Assembly (NCBI RefSeq): GCF_007748115.1 | Contig: NZ_CP036289.1 | Location: 5,084,001 to 5,148,000 of the forward strand | DNA: 64,000 bases | Direction of reading: 5' to 3' | DNA from: Bremerella volcania | Lineage (GTDB): Bacteria > Planctomycetota > Planctomycetia > Pirellulales > Pirellulaceae | Shown here: positions 1 to 9,314 of the stretch, piece after piece | Layout: the number at the start of each line of letters is the position of its first letter | How positions within the stretch are numbered: position 1 is the stretch's first letter | Notes under the pieces: model-generated | What the model saw: only the letters and a program-made list of their open reading frames with translations | Told to the model about the DNA's origin: nothing | The model's database searches: none | Made by a program: the position numbers and the translations under genes

Positions 1-98
1 AGTTAGTGGTTCTGGACGATGTTGAATGCAAAGCCTTAATGGATGAGCTCATCGCTGCTCATCCTCAGTTGTGGAACGAGGACATCGGCGAAGTTTAA
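1..98 (+). CDS. C-terminal end of an unidentified protein (partial)
   Basis: An open frame enters from the left edge (codons in phase with base 3) and ends at TAA 96-98. It encodes about 31 residues ending in NEDIGEV. The gene starts outside the window. Its composition (hydrophobic and acidic, no low complexity) is that of an ordinary soluble protein end, but too little remains to name a family. Confidence 0.5.
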   Translation, partial: LVVLDDVECKALMDELIAAHPQLWNEDIGEV

Positions 99-313
99 CG
101 CCGCGTAAACAATATGCTGTCCGCTGAATTTCTTAGCAGCACCGCAACTGGGGTGGATTTTCGCGATCCATTACTGCAGGGGGTGACCGGCAAATTCTCC
201 ATTTTTCTCGATGATGTCACGTGCGCCTTTCAGCCCTTAACCTACCGTTTTGGAGAATCTTATCTGACTAGCAATCACTTGCACCAAGCTTTGCCGCAAT
301 ATCGCATGCCAAT

Positions 314-330
314 TGGCACAACGTGTGCCA
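314..330 (+). promoter_or_regulatory. Perfect palindrome with sigma-54-like -24/-12 spacing
   Basis: TGGCACA-ACG-TGTGCCA is a perfect inverted repeat in the 353-bp gene-free stretch (99-451) before the DUF1559 gene. It also reads as TGGCAC-N5-GTGC, with GG and GC 12 bases apart, close to the sigma-54 consensus TGGCAC-N5-TTGC. It lies about 120 bp before the ATG. It may be a promoter or the operator of a dimeric regulator; the sequence cannot decide. A second stem-loop (358-385, GTTTCCC/GGGAAAC arms) follows. Confidence 0.3.
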
Positions 331-451
331 GAGAAATTGAGCTTAATCCTATCATGCGTTTCCCCTACCCCACTTTTAGGGAAACAGGCTCCGCAAAATC
401 TACTGCGAATATCTTCCTTCTTCTATACCTACTTACAGGATTACGTTTGGT

Positions 452-1432
452 ATGAATCGAAAGCTCGAGTCCCCGAAGGGATTCACCCTGGTCGAACTCT
501 TGGTGGTAATCGCCATTATTGGCGTACTCATCGCGTTACTTTTGCCTGCGGTTCAACAGGCCCGCGAAGCAGCGAGAAGATCACAATGTGTAAATCATCT
601 TAAGCAGCTTGGCTTGGCCATGCACAACTATGAAAGCACGTTTGGAATTTTCCCTTACGGTCATCAAACCGAAGTTGGTGGAAACACGCATCGTCGTGAC
701 TGTTGGTACCAGCGTATCCTCCCGTTCCTGGAACAACGCGCGCTTTCCGAAGCCTATGAAGCGGACCCCGGCGAGTACGTAATGCACGTAGACAGCGACA
801 TCAAGAAAGCTGAAGTCTACACGCTGACGTGTCCATCGGACCCCAGTTCTCCGGGGCACGGCGGTTCAGGCGACTCGATTAGCTTCCAAGGTAACTATGC
901 CATGTCTGCTGGCCCAGGCACATACACGTTTGACAATTCGACGACGCCGCCCACGATCAACGTCACCGACCGAAACCTGACCGGAACCGATCCCGGCGGC
1001 ATGTTCTACCGTGAGTCGCACAATACGTTCCGTGATTGCACCGACGGTTCCTCCAATACGCTCATGGCCATCGAAGGCATCATTCGCAAAAGCGGAGTTT
1101 CCTCGTGGGGCGAAACGGGCGGCTACTGGGGAGGTGCTCCGCATGGCTCGTTTGGGATTTCAGTCGCAGAGACTCCGAATACCAGTGTGGCAGACCGGCT
1201 CTATTCCTGCTCGGTAACATCCGTGCCAGGCGCACCCAGCGATGCTCCATGCGAGAACGGCAATGCCGATGGACTTGCTGGCCGCTGGAACTTTGCTCGC
1301 AGCTACCATCCCGGCGGTGTCAATGCCGTAATGGTCGACGGCTCGGTTCACTTCTTTACCGATACGATCAACCGCCAGACTTGGCTGAGGCTGGGTATCC
1401 GCGGCGATGGTCAAGTGGTTGGCGACTATTAG
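452..1432 (+). CDS. DUF1559 prepilin-like protein with type IV pilin N-terminus
   Basis: The 326-residue protein opens with a short basic leader and the prepilin cleavage motif KGFTLVELLVVIAIIGVLIALLLPA (cut expected after the G at about residue 10). A hydrophobic helix follows, then QQAREAARRSQC and NHLKQLGLAMHNYES, which mark the DUF1559 (SBP_bac_10) family. These families are expanded to tens of copies in planctomycete genomes and are thought to be pseudopilins or surface proteins; their function is not established. The C-terminal SYHPGGVNAVMVDGSVHFF stretch is the family's other conserved block. The next gene is a small lipoprotein, a usual pairing in this phylum. A hairpin (GCCCATG/CATGGGC, 1467-1493) lies between them. 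Confidence 0.93.
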   Translation: MNRKLESPKGFTLVELLVVIAIIGVLIALLLPAVQQAREAARRSQCVNHLKQLGLAMHNYESTFGIFPYGHQTEVGGNTHRRDCWYQRILPFLEQRALSEAYEADPGEYVMHVDSDIKKAEVYTLTCPSDPSSPGHGGSGDSISFQGNYAMSAGPGTYTFDNSTTPPTINVTDRNLTGTDPGGMFYRESHNTFRDCTDGSSNTLMAIEGIIRKSGVSSWGETGGYWGGAPHGSFGISVAETPNTSVADRLYSCSVTSVPGAPSDAPCENGNADGLAGRWNFARSYHPGGVNAVMVDGSVHFFTDTINRQTWLRLGIRGDGQVVGDY

Positions 1433-1546
1433 TCCGCGGTCTTAGGAATTCGCATTGAAATAGACTGCCCATGTCGCTGGAGGCCGCATGGGCCAAACTG
1501 TGATACAGATTCCTACCCAAGTATTGCCCCCACGAGGGATGTCAGC

Positions 1547-1951
1547 ATGAGAACCTCTGTTGCGCTAGTTTTTTGCCTGATTCTTGGATCGCTTGGATGT
1601 AGCTCAAGCACATCTGCCCCTGACATGCATGTCGTCCACGGCACCGTAACTTTCGATGGCAAGCCTATTGAAAAGGGACGCATTCTGTTCCGTCAAACCG
1701 AAGGGGACGGCCGAGCCTATTCGACTGAAATTGTCGAAGGCGCATATGAGTTGGAAGTCAAAGAAGGGCCATCCGAGGTAACGATCACCGCCTCGCGATT
1801 GATTCCCGGCAAATTCGACAACTCGAACGGGACGCCTGAGCAAATTGGCGAAATGTATATCCCGGCAAAATACAACCGAAAGACGGAGTTGAACGCGCTA
1901 GTAACACCTGGCGGAGAAAACCAATTCGCGTTTGATCTTATGTCGAAGTAA
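1547..1951 (+). CDS. Small lipoprotein, carboxypeptidase-regulatory-like fold
   Basis: A 134-residue protein. The N-terminus is a lipoprotein signal (MRTSVALVFCLILGSLGCSS, lipobox LGC with Cys at about residue 18). The mature part starts VHGTVTFDGKPIEKGRILFRQ, the pattern of the carboxypeptidase regulatory-like/transthyretin-type beta-sandwich found in many planctomycete lipoproteins encoded just after DUF1559 genes. The pairing suggests a shared role at the cell surface, which is an inference. Its last 14 bases overlap the end of the convergent dockerin gene. Confidence 0.85.
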   Translation: MRTSVALVFCLILGSLGCSSSTSAPDMHVVHGTVTFDGKPIEKGRILFRQTEGDGRAYSTEIVEGAYELEVKEGPSEVTITASRLIPGKFDNSNGTPEQIGEMYIPAKYNRKTELNALVTPGGENQFAFDLMSK

Positions 1952-3623
1952 CTTCTCCGTCTTCATCACCTACGAGAAACGATAAATCTCCCGCTCCATG
2001 TCGATATCCAGCTTCAAGCGCCGCCAGAATACGGTCATCTATTGGATTATTCCATGGCAATGGCCAGGCAATATCAAGTGGTTCTCCACAATCAGCAATC
2101 CAGTGGAGTTCGCCTTCGATTGAGGTTGACTCAAGTTCCGCTTCCAACTCTGAAACCAAAGACTCCGTTACTAAGTAATAGTTCCACTGGTCAAGTTGGC
2201 TTCCGATGACGACCGTCTTCGGTTCCTCGTCCACAAAGGGTGAGGTGGACACTGACGTCTCTTGCCGTTGCGTGAGTTTCTGGGAGCCAAAGTGCTGAAT
2301 CAGTAAACGGAAGTCCGCCAGATTAACCTTGTCGTCGTGATTGAAATCATAGCGGTAGGCGTCCTCGCCATATGCGGAAAGACCCTTTTTTCCGAAGTGG
2401 GTCAGGAAAGCGACAAGATCGCGATGATTTACCTTGCCGTCGTCATTGGTGTCGTAAATGACCGCGTAAAACTTTGCCGGAACGTAGGGGGAAACCGAGA
2501 CTGCTACTTCGGCCGACTCACCTATACTCGCACTTTCCAGCCGAATCACCAGCTCTCCGATCGGATCGGGATGATAGCCTCTTTCAGGAATTGGTATGCC
2601 CACGGGATCGTTAGCATTGGGCGTGAACAGCACTTTCGCGATCAGCACTCGCTCTCCTACGCTATATTGCGAAAGATCAAGCCCCTTCAACTTCGCCGTC
2701 GAAACGCGAATACCGTCTTCCTTCGTGGTTTTGATTTCAAAGGATTCGCCGAGTGCTTGAGTGATGGCCGGATCGTTCAACCACTTATGGTTGCCCTTGA
2801 TGATCCACGTCAGATCAACCGGGCCCTCTTGCATCTCCTTGCCAACCGTCACCCAAAGTCCTCCGGTAACGTTTTCCCATTCGGTAAAGGAGTTATTTGT
2901 GCCAGCTACGGTTTCATTCATAACACCGTTGTTGATCGATCCAAGCTCAGGCAGCGGTTCGCGCGATAGTTTGAAGTCAACGATCGCCTTACCTAACTTC
3001 CATCTGGGCGAGAAATGGTCCAATCCATAAGCAAGAACGATATCCGGAATTCGGATGGCATCGCGCAAATCAAGAGGAGGTAGAATGATCGGGGTCAACT
3101 TGATAGGCTCAGACACTGGGGGGCGGAGATGCTCAGGAAGTCCTGAAGTAAGCTCAATCGCTCCGGTCTCAAAACGGTACGCCCAAAATTCCGTTTCTCC
3201 GTTTGGGTTGATCAACTCGATATAGAGCGAGTGATTGTCTTTTGGCATTGGGGCGAACAGCCAGTTCGTGTTGCCCGGCCTATAATTCTGCCATTCAAAT
3301 ATCTTCTCACTTTCGCCCGTTGGATGGTCGCCGGACAGATGCTGAATCCACAACTGGACGTTATCCGGTCTGATAGCCAGCTCGAATCGGCCGTGTTTAG
3401 TATCTGTCGTGTGCGCCACGAAGTGATTCAGGAAGCCAGCTGGAACCTGATCCTTGGTGCTAACCAAGTCGGTGGTACCATCGAACGCGAAGTCCAATCC
3501 CGCGTTATCCATGACGACACGGACTTCCAAGACTTCAACGGTTTGATGCAAAGACCGCCTTGGCCGCTTTATTGGGGAACGGGCAAACTCAAGGAGCCTT
3601 CTCAGAAAAAACACCAGGCACAC
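1938..3623 (-). CDS. Secreted dockerin-type protein with degenerate LEPR-like N-terminus
   Basis: A 561-residue protein with a basic N-terminus (RRLLEFARSPIKRPRR) followed by VEVLEVRVVM at residues 29-38. This resembles the planctomycete LEPR-XLL motif (LEPRVLL), though the E-P-R core is changed. Two type I dockerin calcium repeats follow at about 390-446 (DTNDDGKVNHRDL and DFNHDDKVNLADF). The middle, 60-385, shows no domain I can name. About 110 acidic residues follow the dockerin, which normally sits at the extreme C-terminus. Dockerin modules bind calcium and often cohesins; the partner here is unknown. The start codon is uncertain because no good ribosome site was seen. Confidence 0.75.
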   Translation of the reverse strand: MCLVFFLRRLLEFARSPIKRPRRSLHQTVEVLEVRVVMDNAGLDFAFDGTTDLVSTKDQVPAGFLNHFVAHTTDTKHGRFELAIRPDNVQLWIQHLSGDHPTGESEKIFEWQNYRPGNTNWLFAPMPKDNHSLYIELINPNGETEFWAYRFETGAIELTSGLPEHLRPPVSEPIKLTPIILPPLDLRDAIRIPDIVLAYGLDHFSPRWKLGKAIVDFKLSREPLPELGSINNGVMNETVAGTNNSFTEWENVTGGLWVTVGKEMQEGPVDLTWIIKGNHKWLNDPAITQALGESFEIKTTKEDGIRVSTAKLKGLDLSQYSVGERVLIAKVLFTPNANDPVGIPIPERGYHPDPIGELVIRLESASIGESAEVAVSVSPYVPAKFYAVIYDTNDDGKVNHRDLVAFLTHFGKKGLSAYGEDAYRYDFNHDDKVNLADFRLLIQHFGSQKLTQRQETSVSTSPFVDEEPKTVVIGSQLDQWNYYLVTESLVSELEAELESTSIEGELHWIADCGEPLDIAWPLPWNNPIDDRILAALEAGYRHGAGDLSFLVGDEDGEVTST

Positions 3624-3800
3624 CTATTTTATGACCGACTACATTCGTGTCGCATTCAGGTTTGGTCTTAACAAGACTACCCACAAACACCATTCCATGA
3701 CAGTAACCCGCCACCCCTCCATAGATGTAATTCCACCTAGTCTATTCTCGGGCGCGAGCAAATGGAACACATGGAATGGCTTTTTTGCAGAAACGACAAG

Positions 3801-4265
3801 TCAGCCATGAATCGACTGTAAATCAACGAGTAGCATCTCTTTTGATGATGCTTCCTCGATCCGCTGGACAAGCTGCCGGGCCTTCACCAGATAGCGTTTC
3901 GCGGCAGCGGCGTCTCCTGAGATGACCGATGCCCTGGCCAAGGCTTCATACGCGTAAGCTTCATAGAAAGGGGGCGTGCCCTTGGCGTACTTCAAACAGA
4001 GTTCGCCGCAGCGCAGAGCCATATCTCCTTCGCTCAACAGTGAGAAGACGCGAGAAAGTTGCCAGTATCCGACCGAACGGGATTGATTGTTGACGTCTTC
4101 CCGTTGATTCCAATGCCACAGGGACGCGGCAGCTCGGCACAGCATCGAAACGTCTTCTTCAGCAGTTCGATCGGTCTTATCGATAAGGTCCCAGGCAGTA
4201 TTGAACGCATCCGCAGAAAACTGACGATGTGCCAGCGCATGGTCGAACTGGGACTGATCAGGCAT
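3801..4265 (-). CDS. Helical-repeat (TPR-like) conserved hypothetical protein
   Basis: The open frame extends to 4415, but the internal ATG at 4265 (MPDQSQFDHALAHRQF) is preceded by GGGA about 9 bases upstream, and the residues before it look non-coding. The 154-residue product is all helical: WQLSRVFSLLSEGDMALRCGELCLKYA and YEAYAYEALARASVISGDAAAAKRYLVKARQL have the small-residue pattern of paired TPR helices. Proteins of this kind occur widely as short TPR-like orphans of unknown function. It follows opgH on the same strand after a 183-bp gap. Confidence 0.7.
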   Translation of the reverse strand: MPDQSQFDHALAHRQFSADAFNTAWDLIDKTDRTAEEDVSMLCRAAASLWHWNQREDVNNQSRSVGYWQLSRVFSLLSEGDMALRCGELCLKYAKGTPPFYEAYAYEALARASVISGDAAAAKRYLVKARQLVQRIEEASSKEMLLVDLQSIHG

Positions 4266-4448
4266 GACAAGCTTCCCATGGGGAGAAACAGTGACGCTTT
4301 CGTGTGTCGGTTGTTCTATTCCCAGCTGCGATCGACTGCAAGCGAAATCCTTGAACGCTCGCTTTTCCGAATCTATCTGGCAAGAAACGATGCATGCCCA
4401 CGCGAGCGTGGGCATGGCACCTGAGATGGTTGAATTGTTATCGAATCA

Positions 4449-7082
4449 CTAGCGGTAGGCCAGAGCCGATTTCGGCACGCGTTGGGCTCGCACTTGAATA
4501 TGCAGCTGTTCCATCGCATAACGATTATTCTGAACCTGAAACCGAATCTGCGGAGGTAGCGACTTCAGGCCGTCCTTCTTCACCATCGCTTGGATCTCCA
4601 TCAGTTGATCGCGGAAGACGGGGATCTCTCGGTCGGCAGTCCGCAAGATACCCAAATGCAGCACCAGGTAGGCTGGATCTTCCAGAACCAACTGGAATGG
4701 ATCAACGCTGGGCGACATATGCTTCTCGCGAAAGCCTTGAGCCATGGCCTTCTTCTGAGCCACGAGAACATCCGGGCTGTCGACCTCTTCACTAATGACC
4801 AACAGATCGTTCACTTTCAGCCTGCGACCAATATCAAGGCTGCCCAGGATCATTGAAAGTGGCACGGAGAAGACGAGCCCGACCAGAACCGGCGCGAGCC
4901 AGAACAGGAAGGCCGGGGCAGTCATGAACAGCCCTAAGGTCACCACTAAGCCGATCAGCGTATGAGCCCAGTGCATCATGATCGCATCACCCAGCGTTAC
5001 GCCGGTGTCGTCGCGCTGCTGAGCATTCCACTTCACCTTCTTGCCACGCAGGGTTGCCAGCACGAACTGGCTGTGCAGCAGCATCATGATCGGAGCGATC
5101 AGAATTGCGATGCCCGTCTCTAAAAGAACGCTCAGCCACGCCTTTTTGCGTACCTCAGCCGAATCTTTCGGTTGCGGGCGAAGATACATGGCGATGAGCC
5201 CGTAGGCTTTCGGCAACAGTAGCATCCCCATCGTGGCTGCAAACAATCCGCCAGCCATCGCTCCGAGAATGGCTGTACCTTCCTCGCCACCGCTGACAAA
5301 TGCAGCGACCAGCGAGAGCGTCAGGAACACCAGCCACAGCGGTGACGCCAGGTAACTCATGACCCCCATGCTCAAGTGCAGACGACTGGCCGGGTGAAAG
5401 CCATCGGCCAGTAGTAGGCCCATATGCTGCATATTCCCTTGGCACCAGCGTTGGTCGCGCTGGGCGTAGTCTAGCATCGTCGTGGGACATTCTTCGTAGC
5501 TGCCTTGCAGGTCATGAGCGAGGCAGATCTTCCAACCAGCACGACGCATCAGGGCCGCCTCGACGAAGTCGTGGCTGAGGATCTCGCCTCCCAGAGGTCC
5601 GCTGCCTGGCAATACCGGCAAATCGCAGTGCTCCATGAAGGGCTGAATTCGAATGATCGCGTTGTGCCCCCAGTAGTTACCATCGCAATCCGACCAAAGA
5701 GCGAACCCCTCCAGGAAAACGCGTCCGTAGACCTGAGCGGCAAACTGCTGCGTCCGGGCAAAGAATGATTGTCGATTCACCGGCGTCGGCGGCACCTGCA
5801 GGATACCGATTTTAGGATCGTTCTCCATCCGGCGGACCATTTCAACCAAGGTATCTCCGGACATCACGCTGTCGGCATCAAGCACGATCATGTAAGGGTA
5901 ATGCTCGCCCCAGCGTTGGCAGAAGTCAGCGATGTTGCCTGCTTTGCGGCTGATGTTCTTTGGGCGATGGCGATAGAACACCTGGCAGTCGTCCGGCAGG
6001 TCGATCACCAGCTTGGCCCAAGCCCGCTCTTCTTCCAACCAAATGTCAGGATTAGTCGTATCCGAGAGAATGAACAAATCGAACTTCTCGGCGGCACCGA
6101 TCGACTTGAGTGACTGGGCGACCGCTTTGAGGTTCGCCATCACACTGGTGGTGTCTTCGTTGTAGATCGGCATCAGAATCGCGCTGCGCGGCAAACCAGC
6201 CAGGTAGGCCGGATCTTCAGGGCTGAGCGACTGCTTTTGTTTCTTCGAGAACAAGATCGAGGCCAGCCCCATCGTGGCGGTCCAGAAGCTGAACGCGATC
6301 CAGAAGAAGAGCAGCACGAACAGGGCCACCAGCGGGTACTGGAAGAAACCGGTATTGGCAACCGTTTCCCAATAAACGGCCGCGGCCGTTCCCGTGGTCA
6401 GGATGGTCAGAAAGGCCAACAGCCCCCGCGTTACGTTGAAGCAGTGAAAAACTGAGCAATCCTTCTTTTCCTCGGAACACGCCGGTTCATCGTAAGAAGG
6501 CTTCTCGATCTCCTTCAAACCGAACATCTCGGCTAAATGATTTCCCCACCGCGGAAGCAGCGGCAACTGCTGCTTGGTCATTTCCTTCCGCTTTGGCTGC
6601 GGTACGACCGGCTTGCGTTTCGCTTTTGCGCTGGCAACGAATGCCTCTGGCAGCGACTCGCTCAAAAAGCCTTCCGGGTTCTGACTTAAAAGATCTGGCA
6701 GGTGGGCGCCGATCACGCCGGCAGGAATTCGATGATCATTGGCATCGTTTTCGATTTCGATGGCGTGAACCCACCTGGCAAGCTTCTTCACCGTCAAGCG
6801 AATGGCCACCTTGCGCAGCCGCTTACCATTGGCCTTCGGGTCGGTTGCCATCTGCTCGAGGGCATCGTTGACGATTCGCTTGCTTTCAGCAGCGATAAAG
6901 TCGGTATCGGTAACACCGAGATCACGGAGATAGTCCGAAACGACGAGCTTCGCTGCTCGTATGTCGGAGTCCGGTATTACCTCGTGCAGTGCCCGAGCAT
7001 TCGGAAAGACTGCGCCGAGGGCGTCGGTACTGAACGATTCAAATACGGCACCGACATCGGTTGTTGAACTTAAATGGGACAT
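4449..7082 (-). CDS. opgH: Glucans biosynthesis glucosyltransferase OpgH/MdoH
   Basis: Inner-membrane family 2 glycosyltransferase that polymerises the glucose backbone of osmoregulated periplasmic glucans from UDP-glucose. The product is about 877 residues, close to family length. Visible features are a soluble N-terminal region, TM helices from about residue 218, the GT domain with SDTTNPD, VLDADSVMSGDTL and the acceptor motif QRDQRWCQGN, then a C-terminal TM block. The start at 7082 (MSHLSSTTD) has GGAG 7 bases upstream; an ATG 12 bases earlier has none. It overlaps the end of opgG by 13 bp, so the two are co-transcribed. The QxxRW and DAD motifs look intact. Confidence 0.93.
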   Translation of the reverse strand: MSHLSSTTDVGAVFESFSTDALGAVFPNARALHEVIPDSDIRAAKLVVSDYLRDLGVTDTDFIAAESKRIVNDALEQMATDPKANGKRLRKVAIRLTVKKLARWVHAIEIENDANDHRIPAGVIGAHLPDLLSQNPEGFLSESLPEAFVASAKAKRKPVVPQPKRKEMTKQQLPLLPRWGNHLAEMFGLKEIEKPSYDEPACSEEKKDCSVFHCFNVTRGLLAFLTILTTGTAAAVYWETVANTGFFQYPLVALFVLLFFWIAFSFWTATMGLASILFSKKQKQSLSPEDPAYLAGLPRSAILMPIYNEDTTSVMANLKAVAQSLKSIGAAEKFDLFILSDTTNPDIWLEEERAWAKLVIDLPDDCQVFYRHRPKNISRKAGNIADFCQRWGEHYPYMIVLDADSVMSGDTLVEMVRRMENDPKIGILQVPPTPVNRQSFFARTQQFAAQVYGRVFLEGFALWSDCDGNYWGHNAIIRIQPFMEHCDLPVLPGSGPLGGEILSHDFVEAALMRRAGWKICLAHDLQGSYEECPTTMLDYAQRDQRWCQGNMQHMGLLLADGFHPASRLHLSMGVMSYLASPLWLVFLTLSLVAAFVSGGEEGTAILGAMAGGLFAATMGMLLLPKAYGLIAMYLRPQPKDSAEVRKKAWLSVLLETGIAILIAPIMMLLHSQFVLATLRGKKVKWNAQQRDDTGVTLGDAIMMHWAHTLIGLVVTLGLFMTAPAFLFWLAPVLVGLVFSVPLSMILGSLDIGRRLKVNDLLVISEEVDSPDVLVAQKKAMAQGFREKHMSPSVDPFQLVLEDPAYLVLHLGILRTADREIPVFRDQLMEIQAMVKKDGLKSLPPQIRFQVQNNRYAMEQLHIQVRAQRVPKSALAYR

Positions 7083-8680
7083 AAATATCTCCACGATTCA
7101 GAGAAGAGTTCGTCCTCGTCGATGAGGTAAACTTCCATCTCCATGGCGTACGGTGAATCTGGAATCAGGTTGCACGATACTTCTACGGTGTTCAGAGCGG
7201 TTCGCCGAACGACGACGTTCTCCGCCTTGCCGCGTTGCACATCGATAAACGCTTGCAACTGGCGTTCCGTAGAGAATTTGGAAATGGTGTCGCCCTGGAA
7301 AACGACGGTGAGACGGAGAGAAGACTTATCCGAGCGATCAACTCGGAAATCAGTCACCTTCGCAAGCGAGTGCTGCTTGGGTGCCTGGTTGAGAAAAGCA
7401 ATGTGGTACTCAAGATCGATTGGCTTGCCGATCTCGATTGGTTGTTTTGGCATCCAATAGGCGCCGATGTTATCAATCCCTTCATGTTCCGACGGAAGCT
7501 CCAGCAGTTGGACAGCCCCATCTTCCCAAGGTGTTTTCGGAGTCACCCAAACACTGGGACGCAGATGGTACTTGGCCTCGTCATCCTTGTACCGACCGGG
7601 GGCTCGTTCGGCTTGCATTAGCCCGAATCCGTACAGTTGCTTCGCGTCGTAGTTACTCAGCGAAGGAAAATCCAACCGGTTCAGCGATCGGCGGATCCAG
7701 TCGTTCTCACCCTTTTGAATCAAAAGACTGTCGGCGTCATGCACACGGGGACGCGGATCGTTTTTTGGTCCATCTTTCCCCATGCCCCACATAAACATGC
7801 TGGTCAGCGGAGCAAAGCCGACTTTCTCGGGAACGCTGCGAAAGAACAATTTCGCTTTCACGTCGATTGTCATCGTCTCATTAGGATGAATAACCAAGGC
7901 GTACGCGCCGCTTACGCTGGGACTATCTAACAGGGCCCACAGTTTCAACTGCTTGGCATCCTGCCGAGGCTGCTCAATCCAAAACTCTCGAAAGATCGGA
8001 AACTCTTCCGTTTTCGCGAGACCAATGTCGACGGCTAAACCTCGGGCACTTGTTCCGTAGAATTGCCCAGGCGAAATCGCTCGGAAATAACTTGCTCCGA
8101 GGAATGAAGCGATTTCGAGCGGATGCTCTGAGGATGGAAATTTGCCAATGACTTTGATCCCGGAATATCCGAGGTCCTTGGGGGGATCGAGCCCAGCCAA
8201 CTCTCCCCGGTATTGAAACAGGGACTTATCGAATTCCATCCACTTGGTTTGCCTGGCCGCTTTCGCATTCTCTGGCAACAGCGAAACCTGGACTTCGTCG
8301 CGGAAGATATAGCCGCGATGAAATAGCTCGAGCCAGAACGGCAAAGCCTCGTTCTTCCAGATCGACTTCTCGTGCTCGAAAGCGATCAGGCGGTACGTAT
8401 CGTAATCGAGGTTATTAAGATCTTCTGGAAGCTCACGCGAAGATTCATACGGCTTGGCAGCGTTTACCTTGGCCTTGGTAACCATGGCCTCGAAGATAGC
8501 ATCGGAATCGGATGCGGCCGCGTCTGCCTGCTTCATGGTTGCCGTCGGTTCCGCCCATGTCGGCTGCGACGGCAGAAAAGATACAGTGCTAATCAACGTG
8601 CCAAGGATCAACGTCGACGTATCCCTAAACGGGATCGCTTTGAACGCATTAAATTTCTTCCAATCGAAGATTAAATACAT
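7070..8680 (-). CDS. opgG: Periplasmic glucan biosynthesis protein OpgG/MdoG
   Basis: OpgG acts in the periplasm with OpgH in making osmoregulated periplasmic glucans and is proposed to introduce branches. From ATG 8680 the product is 536 residues: a signal peptide (hydrophobic core about 20-38 ending in PTWAEP), then the OpgG domain beginning FEAMVTKAKVNAAKPYESSRELPEDLNNLDYDTYRLI. Other family landmarks are FYGTSARGLAVDIG, FREFWIEQP and PLTSMFMWG. A start 75 bases earlier (8755) is possible, but it would put extra residues before the signal peptide. First gene of the opgG-opgH unit. Confidence 0.92.
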   Translation of the reverse strand: MYLIFDWKKFNAFKAIPFRDTSTLILGTLISTVSFLPSQPTWAEPTATMKQADAAASDSDAIFEAMVTKAKVNAAKPYESSRELPEDLNNLDYDTYRLIAFEHEKSIWKNEALPFWLELFHRGYIFRDEVQVSLLPENAKAARQTKWMEFDKSLFQYRGELAGLDPPKDLGYSGIKVIGKFPSSEHPLEIASFLGASYFRAISPGQFYGTSARGLAVDIGLAKTEEFPIFREFWIEQPRQDAKQLKLWALLDSPSVSGAYALVIHPNETMTIDVKAKLFFRSVPEKVGFAPLTSMFMWGMGKDGPKNDPRPRVHDADSLLIQKGENDWIRRSLNRLDFPSLSNYDAKQLYGFGLMQAERAPGRYKDDEAKYHLRPSVWVTPKTPWEDGAVQLLELPSEHEGIDNIGAYWMPKQPIEIGKPIDLEYHIAFLNQAPKQHSLAKVTDFRVDRSDKSSLRLTVVFQGDTISKFSTERQLQAFIDVQRGKAENVVVRRTALNTVEVSCNLIPDSPYAMEMEVYLIDEDELFSESWRYLCPI

Positions 8681-9314
8681 GGAGAGGGCCCGTGGTGTTG
8701 GTGTTGCTATCACGCCGTGCGCGATAGCACCTTTAAGATGCACGAGTCGTGCCAAACTTTGTTTTGGATTTCTCTAACAGATCCACAAGAACTGTTGCGA
8801 AACCTCTGGCACTGGCAACGAGAAGAAGCGACCCCATAAAAGCAAAATAAGGGAACGCACTATGAGAGCTAAGTTCTGATGGACATTGGATAAAGATTGA
8901 TCACCTACAGATGCTGGCAGAGTTGGGTGCGAACTGACGCGAAAATGACCGTCAAGATGTGCAGAAATTGCACAGCCAGAAGTCGAATCTACACATTTAG
9001 ATGCATTCAACCCGGAATCTATTTGACAACCAGCGATCAGAGGGTTTTCAATTCCCTCGGGTGGACCCTGAACTCCCAGCTTCCGTCATAACGGCACAAT
9101 GCGTGTGAAAAACATCTCGTGCGAATCGACGCCAGGAGATGCAATTGGCCGGAAAACAATCAGGTCGAAAACATCGATGCCGCGGTAACCGTAACCCAGC
9201 GTACGGAAAAGCAAAACGTGAGAGTGAAAATGGACCAGCGACTCCGGCGCGGGAGTTGCATCCAAAAGGGCTAAAGAATCCTGTTACATCGCTCACTCTT
9301 TTCCGGACACTTTC
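8681..9314. other. Divergent intergenic region between opgG and egtD
   Basis: No convincing gene is present: the short frames here have unlikely composition and no family resemblance. The region must hold the promoters for the opgGH operon (leftward) and for egtD-egtB (rightward). I see no strong -35/-10 pair or terminator. Confidence 0.5.

Noticed and set aside
114-455. 113-codon frame upstream of the DUF1559 gene
   Set aside because: Unlikely composition, no family match, and it overlaps the next gene and the palindrome; read as non-coding.
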